In this document: piece by piece, positions 30,459 through 36,460 of the stretch
How positions within the stretch are numbered: position 1 is the first letter of the stretch
How the letters are laid out: the number at the start of each line of letters is the position of its first letter
From: Candidatus Saccharimonadota bacterium
GTDB lineage: Bacteria > Patescibacteriota > Saccharimonadia > Saccharimonadales > AQU-01
Length of the DNA: 36,460 nt
Direction: 5' to 3'
Assembly: GCA_018499905.2 (NCBI GenBank)
Contig: JAHBAU020000018.1
Location: forward strand, 1-36,460
The notes under the pieces: model-generated
Told to the model about the DNA's origin: nothing
Databases searched by the model: none
What the model saw: the letters and a program-made list of their open reading frames with translations, nothing else
Translations under genes and position numbers: made by a program

Positions 30459-30752
30459 ATGAATAGGTTTGACCAGGCGAAGATGCTGCTCAAGGTAAAG
30501 AAGATTCAGAAAGAACTACAGAAAGAAACACTCATTATTGAAAAAGGTGAGGGTGCTGTACGGGTAGAGATTACCGGTGAACAAAAGATAAAGAAGATCA
30601 AGATTGATCCAGAAGTAGTTGACTTGGAAGATCTGACCCAGCTTGAGCGCTGGCTTGAAGAGGCTGTGCGAGATGCCATTAGCGCGAGCCAAAAGATGGC
30701 TGCCGAAAAAATGCAACCGTTCATGGGTGCGCTTGGTGACTTGGGTCTCTAG
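30459..30752 (+). CDS. ybaB: YbaB/EbfC nucleoid-associated protein
   Basis: A small DNA-binding protein that forms dimers shaped like tweezers. The helix-beta-helix pattern is kept: LLKVKKIQKELQKETLIIEK, then GAVRVEITGEQKIKKIKIDPEVV, then a helix to QKMAAEKM. The length of 97 residues is typical. It lies just before recR, the usual ybaB-recR order, with a 42-nt gap. GGGAGA precedes the ATG. Confidence 0.93.
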   Translation: MNRFDQAKMLLKVKKIQKELQKETLIIEKGEGAVRVEITGEQKIKKIKIDPEVVDLEDLTQLERWLEEAVRDAISASQKMAAEKMQPFMGALGDLGL

Positions 30753-30794
30753 TCAAAGAGACGTGTATTATTTTGTGGAGGGTATCGTCAACGT

Positions 30795-31403
30795 ATGAAT
30801 GTGCTGCCGCCAGCTCTGTTGGAGCTGATTGAAGCTTTTGGTGCTTTGCCGGGTGTTGGGCCGCGGACAGCGGAGCGCTATGCCTATTTTGTTTTAAAGG
30901 CCGGCCAAGACGTACCAGACAGGCTCGCAAACCATCTCAAAGGGCTCCATAACGAAGTTGGGTATTGTCAAAAAACGTATGCACTGGTGTCAAAAGGTCA
31001 GCAATTTTCAGATCTGTATACCGATCCATCGCGTAATAAACGATTAGTGGCGGTCGTTGCCGAACCTTTTGATATTGTGGCTCTTGAAAAGACTGGCCAA
31101 TTTCATGGCACTTATCACGTGCTCGGTGGCCTGATCTCTCCGATCGACAACATTAATCCTGAACAGCTACATATTGCCGAGCTTGTTAAGCGTGTCGCAG
31201 AAGATGCGGTAGAAGAAATCATTCTTGCCACGAATGCCAGCGTAGAAGGCGAATCAACCGCGCTGTATATCAAGCAATGTCTGCAAGGAACAAAGGTCAA
31301 AGTTAGCCGTTTAGCCCAAGGCCTGCCCATAGGCGTAGACCTCGAATATGCCGATCAAGTGACACTGACCAGAGCCTTGGAAGGCCGTACCCTGGTAGAT
31401 TAG
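30795..31403 (+). CDS. recR: Recombination protein RecR with eroded zinc finger
   Basis: RecR works with RecO to load RecA at gaps. The helix-hairpin-helix (GALPGVGPRTAERYAYFVL) and the Toprim domain (VAVVAEPFDIVALEKTG, LGGLISPIDNINPEQL) are intact. The usual four-Cys zinc finger is reduced to a single Cys: the segment reads GYCQKTYALVSKGQQFSDLY before TDPSRNKR. The length of 202 residues is normal, so the finger has changed by substitution, not deletion. GGAGGG lies about 12 nt before the ATG. Confidence 0.95.
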   Translation: MNVLPPALLELIEAFGALPGVGPRTAERYAYFVLKAGQDVPDRLANHLKGLHNEVGYCQKTYALVSKGQQFSDLYTDPSRNKRLVAVVAEPFDIVALEKTGQFHGTYHVLGGLISPIDNINPEQLHIAELVKRVAEDAVEEIILATNASVEGESTALYIKQCLQGTKVKVSRLAQGLPIGVDLEYADQVTLTRALEGRTLVD

Positions 31404-31425
31404 CCAAAAACAATCAGTAAAGCGG

Positions 31426-31431
31426 TATAAT
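31426..31431 (+). promoter_or_regulatory. Leaderless promoter for the DHH gene
   Basis: CGG followed by TATAAT, 7 nt before ATG 31439. The upstream ATG at 31430 overlaps this box and so cannot be in the transcript. Confidence 0.6.
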
Positions 31432-31438
31432 GACAGTA

Positions 31439-32464
31439 ATGGATAAACTAACAGCTCAGTTTCAACAGTTAGTTGAGGCTGCAAAAAATATAGTCGTCAT
31501 TCAAGCCGATAACCCTGACGGAGATAGCTTGGGTAGTGCTTTGGCGCTTGAAGAGATATTGGGAGACTTGGGCAAAGAAATACATCTATACTGTGGCGTT
31601 GATATTCCCGATTACTTAAAGCATCTGGAAGGTTGGGACCGTGTTCATAAAGAGATGCCGACCAATTTTGACCTCAGTATTGTTGTCGACACCAGTGCCA
31701 ACGTATTGCTTGCCAAGTTGGCTGAAAGTCAGTACCGCTCTTGGGTGGCCTCCCGCCCAGCTGTTATCATTGATCACCACAGCGGTGTAGCGTGTGATAT
31801 ACCGTTTGCCACGGTCGTTATTAACGATGAAGAGGCGGTGGCCACGAGTGAGGCAATTTATAAAATTGCTAACGCACTAAAGTGGCAAATTAATCTGCAG
31901 GCAAAGAGTATGATTATGAGTGCTATTTTGTCTGATTCGCTGGGCCTAAGCAGCGCGTCAACGACACCACATACTTACCGCGTCATGGCCGCGTTATTGG
32001 AATCTGGAGTTGATAGAAGTGCGCTCGATGAAGCTAGGCGCGAAATGACAAAGATGCCACTTAGCATTTACACCTACAAAGCCAAGCTTATTTCACGCAC
32101 TCGAATTGCCGCCAATGGCAAGCTAGCGACCGTTGTCATCCCACACGAGGAAATTACAACCTACAGCCCGCTCTATAACCCAGCACCGCTCATACAAGGA
32201 GATATGCTGCAGGTTCAAGGTATAGAAGTTGCCCTCGTCCTCAAGCAATATCCTGGTGGCAAGGTGACCGGCTCGCTAAGGAGTAGTGCTAAAGCACCAA
32301 TATCCTCGGCAATTGCTAAATTGTTTGGTGGTGGTGGGCATGTTTTCGCCAGTGGCTTTAAGATTAATGAAAAAGGTAACACTGATGAAGTGCTGCAAAC
32401 AGTCGAGGAGTATGTAAAGAACCACTTTTCACCAAAGGAAGAAACTGACAATGCAACTGTTTAA
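31439..32464 (+). CDS. DHH-family phosphoesterase, NrnA-like
   Basis: Resembles NrnA/YtqI, which degrades nanoRNA and may hydrolyse pAp or cyclic-dinucleotide products. Motifs are DNPDGDSLGSALALEEIL (motif I), VVDTSA (motif II), IIDHHSG (DHH) and, in the DHHA1 domain, GGGGHVFASGFKI. The metal-binding residues are all present. The length from ATG 31439 is 341 residues. It overlaps cysS by 14 nt. Confidence 0.9.
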   Translation: MDKLTAQFQQLVEAAKNIVVIQADNPDGDSLGSALALEEILGDLGKEIHLYCGVDIPDYLKHLEGWDRVHKEMPTNFDLSIVVDTSANVLLAKLAESQYRSWVASRPAVIIDHHSGVACDIPFATVVINDEEAVATSEAIYKIANALKWQINLQAKSMIMSAILSDSLGLSSASTTPHTYRVMAALLESGVDRSALDEARREMTKMPLSIYTYKAKLISRTRIAANGKLATVVIPHEEITTYSPLYNPAPLIQGDMLQVQGIEVALVLKQYPGGKVTGSLRSSAKAPISSAIAKLFGGGGHVFASGFKINEKGNTDEVLQTVEEYVKNHFSPKEETDNATV

Positions 32465-33872
32465 TAGCCTCTCGCAGCAAGTTGAAGAACTCGTGCCGGT
32501 CCATGCAGGGAAGGTTGGTATGTACAGCTGTGGGCCAACAGTGTACAGCAACCTGCACATCGGCAATCTGTCGGCCTTCATCTATGCCGATATTTTACGG
32601 CGAGTTGTCCGGCTTTCCGGATACGATGTTCGGCATGTCATGAATATAACCGATGTTGATGATAAAACCATTCGTGACAGTAAAGCCAAGTACCCGAATG
32701 AAGAGCCGGTTCAGGCACTCAAAAAGCTCACCGATACGTACACAGACGTGTTCAAAAATGACATAACCGCAGTGGGTGTAGACATTGCTGCAATTGAATT
32801 CGTGTCGGCGGTCAGTGCCATTCCAGATATGATTAAGCTGATTCAGCAGATTCTTGATGCCAAGGTCGGCTACGTCGCAGAGGGCGGCATCTATTTTTCT
32901 GTTTCACGCTACACGGAACTAGGTCACGCGTACGGCCGGCTGCAGAAAATCGACATGACGCAATCTATGAGCCGGATTGCTCATGACGAGTACGACAAAG
33001 ACCAAGCGAGTGATTTTGCGCTCTGGAAGGAGGTCACACCAGGAGAGCCGGCCTGGGAAGCTCAATTTACCGTTGACGGGCAAGTTATAACGATGTCTGG
33101 GCGGCCAGGCTGGCATATTGAATGCTCTGCCATGAGTCAGATGCTAGGGGTACCCTTTGATATTCATACTGGTGGTATAGACTTGAAGTTCCCACATCAC
33201 GAGAATGAGATTGCCCAATCAGTGGCCGCCGGAGCAACAGATCTTGCCATGCTGTTTGTTCACAATAATCACATTTTAGTTGATGGCCGAAAAATGAGTA
33301 AAAGCCTTGGAAATATTACGACCCTCCGTGAAGTGGAAGAAAAGGGGTATGAACCCATGGCTTTTCGGTTGCTCGTTTTGGAAAGTCAGTACAGAAACGA
33401 GAGTAATTTTAGCTGGGCGATCCTTGAAGCGGCTGCAAACCGCCTAAAGAAATGGCAAGCATGGGCCGATGTGCGCTATCAGACTTACAGTGAACTCGAA
33501 CATCCTATGCAATCTATAGAAATAGAAAGTTATAAGCAGGCATATATATTGGCTTTACAGGATGATCTATCAACTCCACAGGCTTTGGTCGAAATTCATT
33601 CGGGTTTGGAGCAAGCAATGTTGAGAGGTGTCGACAAGAATGCAAAATCACACTATGACGACTTTCTAAAAGCAATCAAAGACGGGATAGGCATTGATCT
33701 TATGCAATCTGAAGATATTCCAGTAGAGGCGCAAAAGTTGTTACAAGAACGGCAGGCTGCTCGCGACGCCAAAGACTGGGATAAGTCTGACAAACTTCGA
33801 GATACACTAGCTGAACGCGGCATTAAAGTACTTGATGACCCAGTTCGCGGTCAGATATGGCAGAGACTTTAA
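32451..33872 (+). CDS. cysS: Cysteinyl-tRNA synthetase
   Basis: Class I enzyme that charges tRNA-Cys. The HIGH motif appears as SNLHIGNLSAF, KMSKS as DGRKMSKSLGN. The active-site zinc ligands are retained: Cys in MYSCGPTVY, Cys in WHIECSAMS and the His/Glu of FPHHENEIAQS. The C-terminal DALR/anticodon part has ARDAKDWDKSDKLRDTLAERGI, typical for CysRS. The length of 473 residues is normal. It converges with the next gene with a 4-nt overlap. Confidence 0.97.
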   Translation: MQLFNSLSQQVEELVPVHAGKVGMYSCGPTVYSNLHIGNLSAFIYADILRRVVRLSGYDVRHVMNITDVDDKTIRDSKAKYPNEEPVQALKKLTDTYTDVFKNDITAVGVDIAAIEFVSAVSAIPDMIKLIQQILDAKVGYVAEGGIYFSVSRYTELGHAYGRLQKIDMTQSMSRIAHDEYDKDQASDFALWKEVTPGEPAWEAQFTVDGQVITMSGRPGWHIECSAMSQMLGVPFDIHTGGIDLKFPHHENEIAQSVAAGATDLAMLFVHNNHILVDGRKMSKSLGNITTLREVEEKGYEPMAFRLLVLESQYRNESNFSWAILEAAANRLKKWQAWADVRYQTYSELEHPMQSIEIESYKQAYILALQDDLSTPQALVEIHSGLEQAMLRGVDKNAKSHYDDFLKAIKDGIGIDLMQSEDIPVEAQKLLQERQAARDAKDWDKSDKLRDTLAERGIKVLDDPVRGQIWQRL

Positions 33873-34978
33873 GTTTTCTGATCGTTTTGAATCGATTCTA
33901 CAGTTGGCAAATGTCCCACGACGTATTCATCAAATAGGACTCGCAAACAGCCGGCGACCGGAATAGCAGCTAATGCTCCTAGAATACCCCCGATAGCTGC
34001 ACCAAGAATGGCTGATAGAAAAACAATTAGTGGAGTTAGGTCATTACTCTTTGACTGAATATAAGGTTGTAGTGTGGCATTCTCTGTTTGCTGGTAGATC
34101 AAGAAGAATATGGCCATACCCAGAGCCAAGCCAGGGGAAGAAAACAGTGAAAAAATCACAACTATTGCTGCAGCTAGAGTATTGCCGATCATCGGTATGA
34201 GCCCGAATAGAAAGACTATCCCAGCCATCGCGATCGGATTAACCGCCGTGTCCGCTAAAGTGTTACCGATGAATAGAGCGATAGCCGAAAAGCTAGCCGC
34301 GATACCAGCAATAAGAACCTGGCCATTCACATAGCCCGTAACCACCTTGTACATCTTATAAGCGATTTTTCGCCGTCGTTCTCGCTCGGATTTGGGCTGC
34401 ATATCTAAGATTTTGCTCAGCCAATACGGTCCTTCTACAAGCATCATAAAAGTGAGGATCAGGACAGTAATGGAGGAAACGATAGTACCGCCGATTCTGC
34501 CAGCTGTACTTAAGACAGGGCCAGAAATGTCGCCAGCACGGCCGCTAATCTCATTACCTATATTACGAAGTTGTTCATCGAGATCGTAGCGCTCGATGAA
34601 GCGCGACAAACCCGTGTCGCTAGCTTGGAAATCATTAATAGTCTCAGGCAAGCTTTTAAGAAAGTCGGTTGTTTGTCTGACGAGTGGCGGCACAACAAGA
34701 GCCGCGAACATAACTAATATGGCAATCACAAAAATGTAAGCTATGCCAGTAGCTCCGGCTCGACTTTTGATGTTCATGGCTCGACTAATTCGCCCGACAG
34801 CAGGGTTAAGCGCCAGTGCTAGGAAAAACGAAACCCCAATCAGTGTAAGAATGTGTGTCAGATCGGCGAGTACGCGAAAAGTTATAACAGTAGCCGCAAC
34901 AATAAGAATTGTTCTGATAATCGTATCGTTGGAAATGCTGATTTCAGTTGCCTTGTGTCGACTGCCAAGAAGTTTCAT
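33869..34978 (-). CDS. AI-2E/PerM-family membrane protein
   Basis: A polytopic inner-membrane protein of the AI-2E transporter (PerM/YtvI) family, with about eight membrane segments. Typical blocks are FFLALALNPAVGRIS, VPPLVRQTTDFLKSLPE, LLVEGPYWLSK-like MLVEGPYWLSKIL, FLFGLIPMIGNTLAA and LGALAAIPVAGCLRVL. Members export or exchange varied small molecules or ions; the substrate here is unknown. The length of 369 residues is normal. It lies upstream of cell-surface genes on the same strand order. Confidence 0.88.
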   Translation of the reverse strand: MKLLGSRHKATEISISNDTIIRTILIVAATVITFRVLADLTHILTLIGVSFFLALALNPAVGRISRAMNIKSRAGATGIAYIFVIAILVMFAALVVPPLVRQTTDFLKSLPETINDFQASDTGLSRFIERYDLDEQLRNIGNEISGRAGDISGPVLSTAGRIGGTIVSSITVLILTFMMLVEGPYWLSKILDMQPKSERERRRKIAYKMYKVVTGYVNGQVLIAGIAASFSAIALFIGNTLADTAVNPIAMAGIVFLFGLIPMIGNTLAAAIVVIFSLFSSPGLALGMAIFFLIYQQTENATLQPYIQSKSNDLTPLIVFLSAILGAAIGGILGALAAIPVAGCLRVLFDEYVVGHLPTVESIQNDQKT

Positions 34979-34990
34979 ACTTTTCCCTCG

Positions 34991-36142
34991 TTAGTTAGTA
35001 CTATTATCAGTGTATTGCTTACGTTTTGCAATTGCTTCAGCGTAAATCTTGAGCAAGGTTGCACCAATAACTTTAACATCGTATTTCTCAACTTCTTTCA
35101 TTTGCCATCTATACGCTGTATCTCGAGCACGACTATTATGCAAAAAATGCTTGAGTACTGCGGCAAAAGCTGCTGTATCTTTGGGGTCAAACAGCTGCGC
35201 AGGCCGAGCACCAAGCACGGAGCGGTAGCCAATATTATTTCCGCCAAGTACAACTCGACTTCCGGCAGCCATGGCTTCAATCAGCACGATGCCAAAGCAC
35301 TCCCCGCCAAGCGAAGGGAAAACAGCAAGGTGCGCCGAAGCCAGATAATCTGGCTTGTCAATCTCTGGTACAAAACCAGCAAAATGAACTATATGCTGCA
35401 GATGGTGCTGTTTTACGTAGGCTTTAAGTTCAGGGGCCTTAGGACCTTTGCCACAAAGGATAACTCTGACATTCTCTAAATGATGTTCAGCATGTAGCCG
35501 TTGGATCGCGCTCAAGAATTCTGCGGCTCCTTTACGGGGTACAAGACGCCCAAGATAGACAATATTGAGCTTGCCGTCTTGAAATTGCTTGAGAGCTTTT
35601 CCGTGTTTAAAGAGCGACAGATCAACCGTGTTCGTTACTACGTCTGCATGACGACGATAACTGCGCTTGGCGGCTTCGGCCGCCGGTTGAGAAGCGCCAA
35701 GTAAACGATCAAAACGACGCAGATTTCGCCACAAATATAGCCCAAGTAATCGTGCACCTATAGACTCGATGATCGAAAATGGCACAATATGAAAAGTGCC
35801 GATGACGGCAGTTGAAAGGGGTGCTAGGCGAACAATTCTGGCGCCTAACATCGGGCTGTGCGGCGTCTGAACGTGGAGTACATCAAACTGTTCTGTCACA
35901 AGCAATTCTTTAATCTTCTGCTTGTTAGCAGGCAATGGGATAGACATGCGATTCTGATTAAATATAACTGGGATGTTTCGGCTTAGGCTATGCACAAACG
36001 GCAGATCAGTGCGCTTTGTCTCGCCTACCAGATAGTGCACTTCATGGCCGTGTTTGGCGTACCACTGTCCGAGGGTAAGAATGTATTGCTGAACGCCATC
36101 TGGCTTGTCGAGGCTGTCGTCTAATACAAAGCCGATTTTCAT
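34991..36142 (-). CDS. GT4-family glycosyltransferase
   Basis: GT-B glycosyltransferase of family GT4. N-terminal MKIGFVLDDSLDKPDGVQQY, donor domain with LNIVYLGRLVPRKGAAEFL and the Glu-x7-Glu motif in ECFGIVLIEAMAAGSRVVLG. The N-terminal part suggests a PimA or PimB-like enzyme acting on a membrane lipid, which is inference from overall pattern. The length of 383 residues is typical. It overlaps the upstream GT4 gene by 4 nt, so the two are cotranscribed and probably act in sequence on one glycan. Confidence 0.92.
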   Translation of the reverse strand: MKIGFVLDDSLDKPDGVQQYILTLGQWYAKHGHEVHYLVGETKRTDLPFVHSLSRNIPVIFNQNRMSIPLPANKQKIKELLVTEQFDVLHVQTPHSPMLGARIVRLAPLSTAVIGTFHIVPFSIIESIGARLLGLYLWRNLRRFDRLLGASQPAAEAAKRSYRRHADVVTNTVDLSLFKHGKALKQFQDGKLNIVYLGRLVPRKGAAEFLSAIQRLHAEHHLENVRVILCGKGPKAPELKAYVKQHHLQHIVHFAGFVPEIDKPDYLASAHLAVFPSLGGECFGIVLIEAMAAGSRVVLGGNNIGYRSVLGARPAQLFDPKDTAAFAAVLKHFLHNSRARDTAYRWQMKEVEKYDVKVIGATLLKIYAEAIAKRKQYTDNSTN

Positions 36143-36441
36143 GTTTGTCTCGTAGCCAGTAAGCGCTGATAAATTTTTTCATAACTATTGACAACTTTGA
36201 CGTAGTCAAATTGCTTTATGTACTTTTTGGCCCAGTTTTGCCACTTTTGTCGTTCTTTGCTGTCATAGAGCATTGTTTCGAGCCGATGCGCCATTCTGGG
36301 CGTGTCCTTAGGGTCAACCAACGAGCTAGCGCCTGGACCGACCAGTACTGAGCTGTAACCTGGATTGTTGCCAGCTACGGTTACAACGCCCATGGCCAGG
36401 GCTTCTAGCAAAACAATCCCAAAGCTCTCGCCATACAGGGC
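36139..36441 (-). CDS. GT4-family glycosyltransferase, N-terminally truncated
   Basis: The last 100 or so residues of a second GT4 enzyme, beginning ALYGESFGIVLLEALAMGVV with the Glu-x7-Glu donor motif and continuing GYSSVLVGPGASSLVDPKDT. It closely parallels the same region of the neighbour (GYRSVLGARPAQLFDPKDT), which suggests tandem duplication. The rest lies beyond the contig end; the apparent N-terminus MYKRQ is adapter sequence. Confidence 0.9.
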   Translation of the reverse strand, partial: ALYGESFGIVLLEALAMGVVTVAGNNPGYSSVLVGPGASSLVDPKDTPRMAHRLETMLYDSKERQKWQNWAKKYIKQFDYVKVVNSYEKIYQRLLATRQT

Positions 36442-36460
36442 CTGTCTCTTATACACATCT
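36442..36460 (-). other. Nextera/Tn5 mosaic-end adapter (artefact)
   Basis: The last 19 bases are the reverse complement of the adapter found at positions 1-19. They are not genomic. Confidence 0.97.

Noticed and set aside
34853-35479. 208-codon plus-strand frame across the AI-2E and GT4 genes
   Set aside because: It crosses two clear minus-strand genes and has no ribosome-binding site; a shadow frame.
1-36460. TGA read as glycine or tryptophan, as in some CPR groups
   Set aside because: TGA ends trpS and thyA's upstream neighbour at family-typical lengths, and no conserved gene needs TGA to be read as sense.
1-36460. CRISPR array, insertion sequence, prophage or rRNA genes
   Set aside because: No regularly spaced direct repeats, transposase, integrase, phage structural or rRNA-like sequence seen.

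Overview
The window is a 36.4-kb contig from what looks like a Candidatus Patescibacteria (CPR) bacterium, most likely close to Saccharibacteria (TM7). The grounds are a compact, densely packed genome, a ribosomal operon without adk or map after secY, a CPR-style thymidylate-kinase fold, zinc-free versions of several housekeeping proteins, and TGA used as an ordinary stop, which argues against Absconditabacteria and Gracilibacteria. The assignment is inference from gene content; no 16S rRNA gene is present. The first and last 19 bases are Nextera/Tn5 mosaic-end adapter in inverted orientation, so both terminal genes (rplO and a glycosyltransferase) are truncated at artificial ends.

Layout. 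20-6476 is the end of the spc operon plus the alpha operon: rplO, secY, infA, rpmJ, rpsM, rpsK, rpsD, rpoA, rplQ, rplM, rpsI. 6477-9996 carries a long hairpin, a leader-peptide attenuator with a Trp codon, an orphan Cys-rich gene, trpS, an RluA-type pseudouridine synthase and a delta-prime-like clamp-loader gene. 10040-11664 holds a TPR protein, tRNA-Thr(TGT), tRNA-Tyr(GTA) and a degenerate Nudix protein, with several long hairpins. 11698-14918 has a divergent orphan gene, rplK, a small orphan and rplA. 14942-19647 is a nucleotide-metabolism group: a dNMP-kinase-like P-loop protein, a DHFR-family protein, an APH-fold kinase, a cytidylyltransferase-like protein, a HIT-deaminase fusion and thyA. 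19640-24348 is an accessory stretch with a glycosyltransferase, a 28-residue acidic protein, a degenerate thymidylate-kinase-like protein, an orphan gene, and a three-gene orphan operon behind a second leader-peptide attenuator. 24349-33872 is a housekeeping run: rplJ-rplL behind an L10-type leader, dnaX, dnaB, a GT-C membrane enzyme, ybaB, recR, a DHH phosphoesterase and cysS. 33869-36441 on the minus strand has an AI-2E-family membrane protein and two GT4 glycosyltransferases.

The most interesting content is regulatory. Two intergenic regions show the full layout of ribosome-mediated transcription attenuation: a consensus-like promoter, a short ORF starting almost at the predicted transcription start, and mutually exclusive antiterminator and terminator helices directly before the first gene. 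One (6604-6781) has a Trp codon and lies two genes upstream of trpS, so its signal can be guessed. The other (23025-23216) encodes a 25-residue peptide ending Lys-Pro-stop and controls three unrecognised proteins; its signal is unknown. Many other genes have an extended -10 box only 6-10 nt before the start codon, which predicts widespread leaderless mRNAs. A second theme is loss of zinc-binding cysteines in L36, RecR, DnaX and the delta-prime-like protein. A third is a set of long imperfect inverted repeats that begin immediately after a stop codon or tRNA end.
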